This document shows positions 1 through 12,792 of a DNA stretch of 64,000 bases, one piece after another; the first letter of the stretch is position 1; every line of letters begins with the position of its first letter. The stretch spans positions 16,867,835 to 16,931,834 of the forward strand of contig NC_003076.8 in the NCBI RefSeq assembly GCF_000001735.4. The letters run 5' to 3'. The notes under the pieces are model-generated. The model searched no databases. It saw nothing but the letters and a program-made list of their open reading frames with translations, and had not been told where the DNA came from. Source of the DNA: Arabidopsis thaliana (Eukaryota > Streptophyta > Magnoliopsida > Brassicales > Brassicaceae). The translations under genes were made by a program, and so were the position numbers.

Positions 1-2734
1 CGCATTTGGGATACTTACCGGGATTACATCATGTGCATTCGTTTGCGCCAATCTTTCTGCTCGATTTTTATCTATTGGCGTGACATTTCAGGTATCTTTA
101 TATACTCGGAGTTACATGCATGTGTATGTATAATTATTAGTGAATATATTTCAGTTAAGATCATCCTTATCGCGACTTGTTAGGTTGCAGCAGCAATGGG
201 AATTTTATCAACGTTGTATATGAGGCTTTTCCTACCGGATTCGATCCGAGACAATAGCCTCGGTGCTCCCATTGTTATAAATGAGAAATTGAGTTCTCCT
301 TTACTTGAAGATTGTCCAGGACATAGAAATAGGATATTTAGAGCAATTCGTTTGGTACATGAAATGGCTTCTCTAATGAGAAGTAGGTGTGTTTTCTTTT
401 TCCTTACTCTTTTTTATTTTATATTTTATTTTAAACTTATAACTTGTGACGGATTGACGGTAGAGGATTGATTTGATGATTAGTGAAAAAAATCAACTAA
501 TTTTTATCTTCTTAGTTTAAGACAAGATTTAATTACATAGATTTCTTACTTAGGTTTGCTTTCCAGCGTTCCACTTTTTCAAGTTGCGATGGTATCATTC
601 TTCAGTAGTCTTGCTGAGGCAGGTCTACATGCTTCATCTATGGTAAGCTTATAACTATGTGATACCGCTATTAAATAACTAATATTTAATTTGTTTTACA
701 ACATATATAAATAAATCTATACAAAACAATGAAACATGCTAGTAAGGGACAACAATTTGAAGATATTAGTGTATGACGTAAAAGCATACCAAAAAAAAAA
801 ACTATAATTAGTAAAAATAATAATCTATTAGATTTTGCATTTCTCAATTTTCTTACTAAAAATAAATGAGTTTTTTTTTGTTGTCAATTGGTTCACTCAG
901 TACTATTTAAAGGCCAAGTTTCACTTTAACAAAGACCAGTTTGCAGACTTGATGATCATAGTTGGCGCATCTGGATCTATTTCACAGGTAATAATTAAGA
1001 TGCAGACTTTTGAAAGATTGGTCTTTTTCACATTGTTTAACTTACAAAGAAATGTTATTTCACAGTTGCTCTTTATGCCCGTTCTAGTTCCTGCTTTAAA
1101 AGAGGAGAGACTGCTCTCAATTGGTCTTTTCTTTGGTTGTGCCCATGTAAGAACCGTCTTTTAGTTTGTCTCGTACTTATTATGTTGTTCTCTAAACTTT
1201 GTATTTCGTATGGTTCTTTTCTTGCACCATAAAGACAACATCCTCCAATATAGTTTTAGGTGAACGAGCTTAATAATGAGCCCTTAAATTTGACTACACA
1301 TGAACATTTTCTTATATGTTGCAATCTTAATTTTGCAGATGTTCCTACTATGTGTGGCATGGTCCTCATGGGTATTAATTATATCCTTTTAAGAAATTTT
1401 TCTTCATTTCCTTTTTTCTTTTTTTTTTTCATGTTGGATAGTTCATTTTCTTTGCAATATCTTTTGGCGTTAATAAGAATTGCCTCTTTAGTGAAGATTT
1501 GTGAGATCGATTATTGGCTAAAGATAATTTAAAACTCACAGGTTCCATATATGGCAGCCATATTTGCACTTTTCTCAATATTTCCTTCATCGTGTGTAAG
1601 TTTACATATTATATATATAGATTTTTTTTTTTTTTTGTCAACACATATTAGATATTTTTTATTCGAGTTTATACTTTAATTATATATTGAAATGTATTGT
1701 AATTCAACAATTCAAATTTAATTTACAGATGCGAAGCATTGTCTCCAAACAAGTAGCATCATATGAACAGGTAACTAAGTCTTGACTTATAACAAATTCC
1801 ATTCATTTTATTATACCATAAATACTTCTTGTATAAAATGGACAGAAGAATAAATTATTTCAAAGAAAGAAAAAAGGAGTAGGATTAGTGGCTTACATGA
1901 GAAATAATGTTATTTTTACATGAAATCGAACGTTATTATTTAATTTGTGCGAGACTGGTTTTGACTTTTATCAATTTGGTTAATCGGTCAATGCAAACTC
2001 TAACTCTCGGTAATATTTTCAGGGGAAAGCCCAAGGAATTATTTCAAGCATATGTTCCCTTGCAAATGTCATTTCCCCGCTAGCATTTTCACCTCTAACA
2101 GGTTTCATCACTATTTACATAAGCATTGTTTAATAATGCTATTTCAAAAACTTCTGTAGATAGAAATGCAAATAACTTGCTACTAACACTAGTATTTTTA
2201 TTTTTCTTAGATTGGTTTCTGTCTGAAAGAGCCCCATTTAATTTCCCAGGGTTCAGTATAATGTGTGCGGGATTTGCCATGGTAATATACTTTATGTTTT
2301 TGCATTTTCTACTGAAATTCACTCAAGTTAGCCTCCATGAAACTATACAAATAAATGTCCGGTTAAACCAAGAAAGGAACGTTATCCTTTTAATTAGTTT
2401 TTACTTTCTTAGTTTTCATACTCTTATCTAATTCACAACGAATGCTGTTGTTGGTTGTGCAAAAAGGAAACTTTAAATCTTATCTAATTTCCCATGAAAA
2501 ATCACTAACTCATTCAGTTCTTTTTTTTTTGGTTTAACATTTAGTTATATGACAATGTATGTGAAACATATAAACCTTTTAATTGATTCCTCAAAGTTAT
2601 ATGAGTTGTTCGATTACTAAGAAAAATAATATATATAATGTCCGTTACTTTGTTTTTCTTTGTAGACTATAGCTTTCATCCAAAGCCTGATGATCAGAGC
2701 AGCAACACCAATATCAGTTATGGGATCTCCATAA
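1..2734 (+). CDS. Major facilitator superfamily transporter, 3' part (5' end outside window)
   Basis: Multi-exon gene entering from the left edge. Frame-checked exons: 1-91, 184-386, 567-642, 901-987, 1066-1146, 1339-1371, 1542-1595, 1729-1770, 2023-2101, 2211-2281, 2666-2734, giving 294 visible residues. The acceptor after the first exon is the TTAG at 182-183; the nearer CAGs break the frame. Hydrophobic segments alternate with short loops (GITSCAFVCANLSARFLSI, VAMVSFFSSLAEAGLH, MIIVGASGSISQLLFMPVLV, MFLLCVAWSSWVPYMAAI, SSICSLANVISPLAF, FSIMCAGFAM), as expected of the C-terminal half of a 12-helix MFS carrier. The loop around residues 38-85 is long and hydrophilic. It resembles the plant family related to the hippocampus-abundant-transcript/tetracycline-type carriers; I believe it is At5g42210. 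Substrate unknown; membrane location inferred from the family. Confidence 0.85.
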
Positions 2735-3089
2735 CACAGTTTCCTCAAAACCATATGGATTTCGTAGTGAAAGATAATATACAGGTTTTAATTGCATTGG
2801 TCGAATCCTTGATGTTTTTTTTTAACCCATATTGTGTACGGGTTTATGATATCTAAAGTCAGCAAGACACCAATAGCTTGTATAGGTTAGTCAATAACTC
2901 CTAGGGGAAACACCATATTTAATGGCCGTTTCAGTTAATTTAGATATCTTCTTTCTTTTTTTGAGTTCAAAGTTAGTTTAGTTGTCTAAAGCAACAAAAT
3001 AGCTCCAATATTTGTATCATTAAATTTATTTATATACATCATAATTATTTTTGTATATATAGACATAATTGAAACATGTTTTATTATAA
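2735..3089. other. Intergenic, 3' flank of MFS gene
   Basis: AT-rich 3' untranslated and spacer sequence. I see no gene here. Confidence 0.5.
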
Positions 3090-3644
3090 TCTATATATAC
3101 ATTTTTGCAGCCATTTTGTGAAATAAATCCTTTAGTTGTGACTTATTTACAATGGCTGCCACTGGATTTTAATGTTTGTTTTTGATAATTAAAAAGAAAA
3201 TATTCGAATTAAATATTTGACATTTAACAATCTTCCCAAAATATCTCCACATTAACTACACGATTATTTACTAAAATAATACTTCCAAAATATTTAATAT
3301 CATTTAATTACTACAAAATTATCATTTTTGATATTGATTTTCTCCATAACTATAACAATTCGATTATAATCATCAAAGCGCAGAGATATAATCTGATAGC
3401 ATTTAATTACTACAAAATTACAAAATATTTAGACAATGATTCATAAACATATCATAAATAAGATCAACATTAATAAAATAAATAGTTTTTTTTTTACAGG
3501 ACGGGTTTGACAGGACGATACTTAATAACATTTGTAAACTATAAAATAAAATTATTTTATAGATAGATACAATTTGTAAACTTTTATATATACTAACTTT
3601 AAAAAATAAATTGTTCCCGCGGTATACCACAGGTTAAAATCTAG
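3090..3644 (+). mobile_element. Small non-autonomous Helitron (AtREP-like)
   Basis: Starts TCTATATATAC directly after an A and ends TTAAAATCTAG directly before a T, the Helitron rule of 5' TC and 3' CTRR inserted between A and T. A GC-rich palindrome (CCCGCGGTATACCACAGG, 3615-3632) sits about 8 bases before the CTAG, where Helitrons carry their 3' hairpin. No Rep/helicase coding is present, so it is non-autonomous. Direct repeats of TTTAATTACTACAAAATTA lie inside. The 5' end is less certain than the 3' end. Confidence 0.6.
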
Positions 3645-3674
3645 TTGTTTTTGTATTTTAACTAATAATGTGGA

Positions 3675-3845
3675 CTAAACTTTAGGTGGAATACCTTTAG
3701 TTAACGGATCCGCTTTCATGAAATTTCTACCTATATGCTTAACTGAAACCACATCATCTTGAATCCTTTCTCACACAATATGACACTCTATGTCTATATG
3801 CTTTGATTGTTCTACTTTTGTTGTTGTTTGCATATACACTGCCGC
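3675..3845 (-). pseudogene. Copia-type retrotransposon relic (end of RNase H domain)
   Basis: On the minus strand the sequence reads SDNFAAVYM, then EQSKHIDIECHIV, a stop, ERIQDDVVSVKHIGRNF and MKADPLTKGIPPKV before a final stop. This is the conserved C-terminus of the Ty1/Copia polyprotein (SKHIDI and the ADPLTKG block). The TGA after CHIV is one change from an Arg codon, so the copy is dead. Upstream (higher coordinates) homology fades. No LTR recognised; it abuts the Helitron end. Confidence 0.75.
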
Positions 3846-5127
3846 AAAATTGTCAGACTAAACTTTAAATGATCTTTCGACACATAACCAACATGTAGTG
3901 TTTTTCACAGACTGTTCAAACCTAATGAATATAGTGTTTTCCCTAACCTAATGGCCGGTGTATTCTACAATTTTGAAAGATTTGCCTGAGTGACAATAAA
4001 AAAATCTCAAGCTTGTTTCTATCTCTAATCTCTTATACTGCAAATGTTAGAACGAATACTTTGGCACGAAAAATTCGTACTGAATCGCTTCATATATGTA
4101 AACAATTTTTTCTAAAGTTGACTCATTTGAACATTAATATAATTTGATGACAAAAAATAATAAAATAATAACCATTATTAACGACAACAATAACATAGAT
4201 TCGTTTCAGTTATATGTAAACCATAATCTTCATGATTAATCCAGTTATGTGTAAACTTAAATACTTAAATATTAGAAATCAAAATTACATAATAAAACAG
4301 AAAAAGAAGCACATGTTTAAAATTTATTTTAGATATGGTTAAAAAGGCCAGGCCCAGCTTTATATTATTAATAGAAGAGTCCACATTTAGAGCGGAGACT
4401 AGGCCTATATTCGCGGAAGCGTCAATTCAGGTTTTCAAAACGTCGTCGTTGTATCTTCCTCCTCTAGATTCTTCTTTTTCTTTTCAATTTCACCAAAATC
4501 CCGAGTTCCCGACACAATCGCCCTTGTTCTTCCCCTTTAACTCTGAACACATCAGGTTTGGTTTCGTGTTTCAACTTTGAGATACTTCTCTAGATTTCAA
4601 TCGGAGAGTCTTTTGTTCCGCCAAAGTTTCAATTTTTCAATACCCCACGACGGCAAATAGGTTCGTTCTTCGTTGCCTTCATGGAATTTGATTGTTTTTT
4701 TCTTAAATCTTGATCCTTTTTTTCCGTATCTATAGGCTCTGTTTTTGCCTTAGCAGATTTGTTTTTGGGTTTGGACGGTGAAAGTTTTGATTTTTGAACA
4801 GTGATATTACAATGACTTGCATTTATTTGGGTCTGGGTCTTTTGTTTGTGGCTTTGGATGGTGAAAGTTTTTGATTTTTAGCATTTTTATTACAATGACT
4901 TGCATATATATAGGATTTGGTCTTTTGTTACAATGACTAGCATTTAGTTATGTCATTTGTTTGTGTCTCATTGTTGATTCTGTTTTGTATGATCAATATC
5001 TGGAAATGTGTGTGGTAAAGGTTTTGATTTGAGTACCCTAGAGATAATATTGTTTATTATGAGATCATTCTTTTGTAAGATGAATTTACAAGCTTTATGT
5101 TTTTTAAATTTTAATACTTTAGGGTTC
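3846..5127. other. Spacer, then promoter and 5' leader intron of the ubiquitin-like gene
   Basis: 3846-4430 is AT-rich spacer. From about 4430 the sequence becomes pyrimidine-rich leader (TCTTCCTCCTC). A plausible 5' UTR donor lies at CAAATAG/GTTCG (about 4660) with an acceptor TACTTTAG just before the start codon at 5128, so the first intron is in the leader. Confidence 0.5.
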
Positions 5128-8100
5128 ATGGAAGATCAACCCATTAACCAGTGCTCTAGTAGCACCAATGCGTCGGAGAAAACTCCAGAATCAACCCTTG
5201 AGCTTAACATCAAAACGTTAGACTCGCGGACGTATACTTTCCAAGTGAACAAGAATGTAAGAAATCTTCTTCTTCTTCTGCTTCACCTGCATATTTGCTT
5301 AAGTTTAGTTTGCTTATATCTGATACTGCTTAGGGCTTGACTTGTTGCAGGAAACTGTTTTGCTATTCAAGGAGAAGATTGCTAGTGAGACAGGGGTGCC
5401 GGTTGGTCAGCAGCGGCTCATTTTCCGAGGACGGGTTTTGAAAGATGATCATCCTCTCTCGGAGTATCGTATCCTAGTGCTAGCGACTTTGTTAACTTGT
5501 TGATTTTATGTTATAGTGTAGCTGTTTGTTGCATTATGCCATGTGCCCTGTGTATAAAATGCATGTTAACCAAATCTGTCGGAAGTCTAGTTTTTGATTG
5601 ATCAAGTGCATCTCTGCTTTTGTGAGTCTTACACCGTAGAGGAAGCTGTAATCCAGAAAGAGAACTATATATATATATATACCTTCGATAAGCTTAGTTT
5701 TAGTTTATGTCTGTCGTTTCCTTCCATCGCTTTTCTACTTTCAGTATAGTTGATAACTTGACATCGTCATAGATTTGGAAAATGGGCATACTTTACACTT
5801 GATTGTGAGGCAGCCAGCAGAATCAGCTCCTTCCTCTGGTACACCTTCACAAGGGGCAACTGCAAATGATGGTAATCAAGTTATTTTTTATCCCCTTTCT
5901 GAGTTTTAAAAGAGCTGTTAACACAACCATCATCTTATTTCAACTTGTTATTTAATTCAACAGGAAATAATACAAATGGTGGACCATCTCGAAATGGAAG
6001 ACATGTCTCCCACAGCGTAGTTCTTGGGTCTTTTAATGTTGGAGATCAGACAGAAGGCATTGTTCCAGACCTCAGCCGGGTAATCCCCAAGGATTTGTGA
6101 TATTGTTTGGCCTATGGGATGGTTTGATTAGTTAGGCTAACCTGCTTTTAATTTTGTGTTGCTAACTACTAAGGTCATTGGAGCAGTTCTAAATTCTTTT
6201 GGAGTTAGTGGACAGCTTCCTACAAATCACAGTACTAATGGCACGCAATCCTCTATGCCCGTGAGTTTTTTTCTCGTCACTCTCTATTTCGAATTTATTC
6301 CATATTAGTGCTTAGTCTACATTAAGGATTGTTGAGAATCAGGTGTTGTTACTATTTGATGTGTAAGGTTTCATATTGTCATCAACTATTGCCTGTTTCT
6401 AAACTCGATGTTGCATGCGCTTTTATTTTTCCTAGTCGAATCAGTCGTCTAATGCACCTCCTGGAAATACATCTGATGGAGAGCCTGGCATTGGTGGTCA
6501 AAGCCAAGCTACGGGTCATTCACAACCTAGGCAAGCATTTCCTGGTGTATCATTTCAAACATCGATGCCTCGTGTAGTTCAGATTCCTGTTACAGCAGCC
6601 ACAACGATTCCTATCCCTTCATTCTTAACGGTAGTTCTTAGTCACGTAGTAGTATTTTGATCTTGAGACTAGAGCTTTAATCTTGTCATTTTACAATGTA
6701 ACTCTCTAATTCTGCAGCCTATTCCGGATTCCTTAGACACTCTAATGGAGTTCATTAATCGGATGGAGCAGGCATTATCACAAAATGGTATTGTGATCTA
6801 AGTTTTATTGTCATATTGGATAGAGAACACATAAATAAGTTAATTGGATGTTCCTCCAGGCTATCAGCCAGATACCTCTTCTGCTGGATCCGGAGGGCGA
6901 CCAAGGGAAGAGTTGCCTAGAAATAGACGAGGTGCAGCAACACCTGAAGCACTCTCTGTTGTCCTAAGGAATGCACAACATTTACTGAGTGGTCTCGGTG
7001 TCTCTTCTTTATCGGTAAACACCTTCTTCACACTGCTTATTAATTGATTCCATTCTTTCTCTTTACAAGAACTGTTATGTATATGGTTACCATGCATTGT
7101 CATCTAATTATGTGCTGTTTGTAATTTGCAAAAACATTGTTGTAGCATATTGCGGGACGTCTGGAGCAAGATGGTTCATCTTCAGATCCTACTCTAAGGT
7201 CACAAATCCAGACAGAGGCCGTGCAAGTAGGTCTTGCCATGCAACATTTAGGGGCCCTCCTACTGGAGCTTGGACGCACAATTTTGACATTGAGAATGGC
7301 ACCGTCGCCGGTGCGTTTTGGGTCATTCCTTTCGTGCATTTTCCTATTCATTCTTGACATGCGGCTCATTAACACTTTGATCTACAGGAATTATCCTATG
7401 TGAATGCAGGGCCTGCTGTGTATATATCTCCATCAGGACCGAATCCTATTATGGTTCAGGTAAGCTTCTAGTCTCATCTTTTTTCTAAATTAATTTTCTA
7501 CTTTTATGTAATTATTACTGTATTTTGCAGCCTTTTCCTCACCAAATCAGCCCTCTCTTTACTGGTGCTACTGTCTCATCAAATCCACTAACCGGACCTG
7601 TTGGTTTAGGAACTGCCCAAAGGCACATTAATATTCACATACATGCTGGTGGGTGAAGTTCACTTTTTTGCTATTGGACTTAGCTGCACAATTCTTCTCC
7701 ATTAAAATTCATACTTAATTACCAGGCACATCAGGTTCACCTATGTTGTCATCAGTTGGGAACCAGCGAAGCAATGGAGAAGGAGGACAAGGAGACCGTG
7801 ACAGCAATACAAGTTCAGTTCCTGCGGCTGTTCCATCACACTCTACCGGTGAGAACGTTTCTGCTGGGGTTCAACCTGGTTTGGGTGATGATGTTTCAGT
7901 TGCTCAAATCAATGCAAGGATAAGAGATATGGTAAACATTATGCAAGGAAGAGACCAGATTCCATCGGGTAGGTTTCCTGCTGACTAAAGTTTTACATTG
8001 TGGACGAAATGTTTTCAAGCTCTTCTTCACGTGTCAATCAGGAATAGAATCTCTCGAGAGGGATATGTCTACGGGCCATGGTGTTGCCACTGCTATGCCT

Positions 8101-9621
8101 GAGCAGCCTACCAACATTGCAACTACTTGCGCACCTGAGTCGTCTAGTGGCTCACTGCATGACTTACCATCTGAGAGGAGCAACTCAGTGGTATGTCTTC
8201 TCTGCAATCAGATGATTCTTTATTTTATGTTCACCAGGGTTAGCCTACCACTAATTTTTGTTTTTTCAACCAGTGTCAAAATGAAAAAGATCTTGGTGGA
8301 GATTTAGAGCATCCAGCCCGAGCAAAAGATACCTCTTGTACTACAGGACAATCATCAGCTCCGTCTGGAGATGCTACCGGTGATGCCAAAGAAACCAATA
8401 AGGCTACTCCAGAGGTAGCTACAGCTACACCACTTGGATTGGGGCTTGGCGGTTTAGACCGTAAGGTAATGAATCAGTTGAAAAATAAGCGTCAAGTTGC
8501 TGCTGCTTGTTTTTCATTGCATAGCATATCCACAAGTGTCATAGTTCCAAATGCTTACAGTCATAGTATGTTTTTTTTGGTTAAAGAAACGAAGCAAGCA
8601 GCCGAAGGTATCAGGTAAGACTGAAGATAGCGGGACTTCAGCTACACTTGAAGGTGTGCAACAAAGCAGTGGGACCAGTGGTCAGCAGCTTTTGCAATCT
8701 CTCTTTTCTGGTAGTTCTCGTTCAGATGAGACTGGTCTTAGACGCGGGCAAGGTTCAGATGATCGTGTAGATGTCTCAAGTGCAATGTCTCAGGTCCTGG
8801 AGAGCCCTGTATTGGATGGATTGCTAGCAGGGGTATCTCGACAAGCTGGTGTTGATTCACCAAATATGCTGAGAAATATGCTCCAGCAGTTTACCCAGAA
8901 TCCACAGATCATGAACACAGTCCAACAGATTGCGCAACAGGTGGATGGGCAAGAGATAGAAAATATGATGTCAGGTGGAGCTCAAGGCGAGGGCGGCGGC
9001 TTTGATTTCTCTAGAATGGTCCAACAAATGATGCCTCTAGTCTCACGTGCTTTTAGCCAAGGAGGGCCATTGCCTCATCCCGCAACAATACAGCCTGATG
9101 ATCGTCAACCTTCTCAGGTACATCTACGAGTGTTAGGTTTGGATTTCTTGCGTTTTTGATTTAGGAAAAAAATGTGGCTGAAGAAAAACTGATACTATTA
9201 TCGACTGAGTAGGATTTTGTTGTTGTCTTTTTTTAGTTGTAGAAAAAGTAACACCATTCTTACCTAGGTATTACAATAAACGTCATTGTCTCTTGTTCTA
9301 TCTCGTGTAATGAATGTTATTTTTCTACTTTTTCCAAATAGGTAAATGTTCAATCCATGGCTCAAATGATTGAGCACTCTGATCCACCAGAGGATGTCTT
9401 CCGTGCAATGGTCGAAAATGCTGCGATAAGCCAAGACGAACTAGTGAACGAGCTTTGCTGTGATGAAGCTCTTTCTCAAGTAAGCATCAAAACTGACTAG
9501 TTTGTTTGTTTAATAAAAATAAAGACTCCTTGATCAGACTTGTATTTGAGTGTTGCAGGAATATGCGGAGTTGCTAAGACGTGATATCGAAGGCCGGCTA
9601 AAAGATGATCAAGGTCTATAA
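5128..9621 (+). CDS. Large ubiquitin-like domain protein (BAG6/Scythe-like)
   Basis: Seventeen exons, all junctions in frame: 5128-5256, 5351-5468, 5773-5871, 5964-6079, 6174-6260, 6436-6630, 6718-6787, 6860-7014, 7146-7310, 7388-7459, 7531-7648, 7726-7968, 8042-8190, 8274-8465, 8587-9117, 9342-9479, 9559-9621; 879 aa. Residues 24-97 form a ubiquitin fold (LELNIKTLDSRTYTF, then LIFRGRVLKDDHPLSEY), followed by a long Gly/Ser/Pro/Gln-rich, probably disordered body. The domain is internal to the chain and not followed by a cleavable di-Gly. A block near residues 640-750 (PNMLRNMLQQFTQNPQI) resembles the STI1-like helices of ubiquilin/BAG6 proteins. Family knowledge suggests a chaperone-linked role in handling misfolded or mislocalised proteins; the function of this copy is inferred. 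I believe it is At5g42220. Confidence 0.9.
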
Positions 9622-10775
9622 GATATTTGGTTGAATTGGTTCTGTAAGTGTCATATCTTTGAAGTATCTTTGTTTATTTGCTGAGATCCCTCACTTATGT
9701 ATTAAGAATTAGGGTTTGGGATGGTCTATACTCTGCTAAACATAAGCAAACGTAATTTATCTGGTCTCTAAAGGGCCGATTCAATTTGATATTTCCATCT
9801 TTAACCAGAGATTACTCATAACTCTCGACATTGACCAAATTACTTGGGAAAAAGGTGTCCCTTTATAACTGACAATTTTGGTTTTGATCGAAAATTTGGC
9901 TAAAGGGCTACACTAACGAGTGACTGTAGCAAATTATATATTTAGTTTAATTCCTTAACAAATAGGTAATAAAGATTGCACAATAAATATGGAATGTAAA
10001 CTAATAAATAGTAGAATAATTCAGAAAAATGAACTGTCACGACAACCCCAATAATAAGATGTTATATATTATTTAATTTTTATAAAAAATTATATATTAT
10101 AAAATTTACTATGAATTTTTAATATGTTTAAAATTACAAAGTTGTTGTGTTTGTTTTGTTGTACAAATTTATAATTTTGGATTATGACAAATTAATAATA
10201 TTGTTTTATTTTATATTTAATTTCTAAAAGATTATTAAAATTTGTTTTATGGTTTTACGTATTCAAGGGTTGTGAACAATTGATCACCACCGGAAAAATT
10301 AAGGATGACGACAAAATTGAACTAAAACATCATGGGTTCAGAGATTTTCAAGATCAGCGAGCCATGACTTAGCGACATCGGAGATCATGAACATTCCTAA
10401 GACAAGCTGTCTTTTGTGATGAGTTTTGCAAATAATTGTTTCATCGCTAATTTTTCTTACTTATGACTTTTCTAGAGTGAAAAAGACTAAATTTTTAATT
10501 ATTATTAGGACCCAAGTTCGAGATTTTCTAAAATAAATCTCAAATGGTTCACCAAGATATTGCAACGTTTGTATTTCATCCAAATTGAGCGAAAAATGAA
10601 TAAATGTTGCAATTCCTTCATTTGAAAAGATGCAAAAGAGAAACATCGATTGTGTCAAATCAAACCAACTTCAATTATGGTATGCTTTGTGCATTTCACT
10701 CTCGATCTTTTGAATATTCAAAGTCGTATGAAAACTAGTTATGTTGCTTTTAGTAAATATCAACATTTTATTAGA
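9622..10775. other. Intergenic
   Basis: 3' flank of the ubiquitin-like gene, then very AT-rich sequence (9980-10260). Short ORFs here have no recognisable similarity. No gene seen. Confidence 0.5.
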
Positions 10776-11111
10776 TTATTTTGTCACACAACAACAATGC
10801 TTTTGATGATCAGGCTTCATAGTACATTCCCCATATAAGTAATAGGCTATTCTTACACAAAAGAACAAGCATCCTTCGTAACCATTTTTACACGGTTCTG
10901 GGCCGTAGCATTTATCTTCTTGCTTTATTTCAAAACCTATATTATAGTAATAATCAAGAGATCAATATATATATAAACTCATAAGAAAAAAGTGGTTGAT
11001 TCATAATAAGATAGTACCAGAAGTGTTATCTAATTCCGAGCAATAAACGAAAGGCATGACAAAGAGGAGGATGAGTACAAATGCGGCAAAACATTTCTTG
11101 GTGATAGCCAT
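10776..11111 (-). CDS. Defensin-like cysteine-rich secreted peptide (DEFL 1)
   Basis: Two exons on the minus strand, 11111-11018 and 10936-10776, giving 84 aa. Exon 1 encodes a signal peptide (MAITKKCFAAFVLILLFVMP, cleavage expected after FVYC or just beyond). Exon 2 encodes the mature peptide with the spacing C-x5-C-x7-C-x3-C-x10-C-x10-CCC (KCYGPEPCKN, GCLFFC, GECT, HCCCVTK). It shares the MAITKK start, the phase-1 intron after the signal peptide and the terminal CCCVTK with the two plus-strand paralogues at 17.1 and 19.1 kb. Role inferred: secreted defence or signalling peptide. Too short for standard gene callers. Confidence 0.85.
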
Positions 11112-11165
11112 GTCTAATATAGTCTCTTAAATTTTCTTACGACTGATTCTAGCACTTACGATGAT

Positions 11166-11175
11166 TATATATATA
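11166..11175 (-). promoter_or_regulatory. TATA box of DEFL 1
   Basis: TATATATATA lies 55 bases upstream of the minus-strand start codon, a normal distance for a plant TATA box with a short leader. Confidence 0.5.
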
Positions 11176-11707
11176 ATAACACAAACATACATTCAAAGGT
11201 TCTTTTTGGTGAAAGAGGAAAAGGAAAAGAATCCAAAAAAAAATTCTCTTGAGTTAGTCAAAAGAAAAAATAAAGAGATAAGTATTCTTACCTAATTATG
11301 TTTGAAACATTAATAAGATAACATACATTGTTTTACAAATATTTAAATACGAAAATTCTTTTCAATTCAATTAAAAAAAAAAAAGATCTCAGGTTCCATG
11401 GTTGGAACTTGAAGTTAAATTGAATTTTTTGTTAAAGATAAGATGTAATAATTTGATCTAAACAGAATTAGTTTATATTATATCATTCTTTAATATGATT
11501 AAAGGGTCTATACTTAGTTTATTAAACAAATATACATAATTTTTTAAGAAATATATATTTTTATACTAAAATAATATATATATATATTGTGAATTTTAAC
11601 GCCTTCTATAGTTAAAAATATTCAAGTAACAACTTTATGTCTGATATATATTCAATAATTTCAGATTACAATAAGTCTTCGCAATTCTTCGACAAAAATA
11701 TTAAAAA
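11176..11707. other. Intergenic, AT-rich
   Basis: Upstream region of DEFL 1. I see only AT-rich sequence with runs of A and TA. Confidence 0.4.
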
Positions 11708-11740
11708 CTAGATATTAACCTGCGATACACCGTATGACGA
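11708..11740 (-). mobile_element. Helitron 3' terminus (reverse orientation)
   Basis: Read on the minus strand this ends GGTTAATATCTAG followed by T, with the imperfect palindrome CGGTGTATCGCAGG just before it, the same layout as the Helitron end at 3644. The 5' end, at higher coordinates, could not be placed. Confidence 0.45.
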
Positions 11741-12559
11741 TATTTTATAACTAAAAAGGTGAAATTGTAAGTTGATTTGTTTAGTACTGTTTATTTTGTT
11801 TAGTGTTTAATAATGTATAATTGTATTTTGATTGTTAATGTTAGAATTTCACATGTCGTATAACATCGTGAAATTAAAGTTTAAATATTGATATTATTTG
11901 AAAAGTCATAAGAGTTTTAATATTATGATTGTTTTTATTTATTTTGTTTTGTCAAATCTATTGATGGTTTTAGGTTTTTGTCTCATGGAAGATGCAAATA
12001 GACATTTATGTTATCAAATTAGACCTAACTAAGCCTAATTAAGTCAATGTTAAGTAACAAAGAAAGATCATACGGTTAGTCACGATTCATCATCCATCAT
12101 CCTCCAAACACCACCCCACTTTTCAGGTGACATTGTTCTTAAATCTTAACCTATCTTTCTTTCAGATTCATCTCTATATTTATTTTTCCACCAAAAACAG
12201 TGTGACTTAAGTCTTGGGGGTTAATAAATCCGTTACTACTAATACTATTCTCTATTTTCTTGACTTGAGACATTTTTCCAATTTTTACATCAATATGTTC
12301 TAACAAAAGAAATAGTTTTTTATTTTATTTTATCGAATAAATATTTTATTGAGTAAAAACAAGTAGAGAACTATGACTTTGTTATATGATGATATTGACC
12401 GATGTGTTGAGAATTGCTTTTTTAAGGAACACTTACATGTTTGCAAAGAACGGACAATCTTGAATACTACATCTGAATGACTTAATCATCCCCTGAAGTT
12501 TAAACCCATAGAAATTTATGTTATTAGATTATCTTTTTGGATTATTATTATTATTATAT
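11741..12559. other. Intergenic, probable Helitron interior and decayed sequence
   Basis: AT-rich sequence without coding signal; part of it may belong to the Helitron ending at 11708. Confidence 0.35.
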
Positions 12560-12792
12560 TTATTTTGTATAGCTATTGAGTTAGCTCATTTAACTCACGA
12601 TCAAGATGATATGAGTCCAAATTTATATATAAAAAATCATATTATAAATAAGATGAGTTGAGTTGAGCGAACTATCTTATTTTGACATCTATAGGGTTTG
12701 GGTATGTAACCCATATAATAAATGGGTTGGGTCAAACCCACCCGTTAAAATCTTGAACAGGGTTTGAGTTATTATCCACTTTACACTCCTAA
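12560..12792. mobile_element. Remnants of hAT-type non-autonomous elements
   Basis: TTTTGACATCTATAG (about 12680) resembles the hAT terminal sequence TTTTGACACCCCTG, and TTTACACTCCT (about 12780) resembles the other common hAT end. Between them lie subterminal repeats typical of plant hAT MITEs (ATGGGTTGGGTCAAACCCA, and TGAGTTGAGTTGAGC before the first end). Two ends face the same way, suggesting nested or adjacent copies. Target duplications were not resolved. Confidence 0.4.

Noticed and set aside
1600-1660. A further poly(A) micro-insertion (poly(T) + GTCAAC)
   Set aside because: The flanking ACATATTA words do not align cleanly because of a TATA expansion, so the target duplication is not convincing.
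6864-7375. Minus-strand frames across the ubiquitin-like gene
   Set aside because: Shadows of well-supported plus-strand exons.
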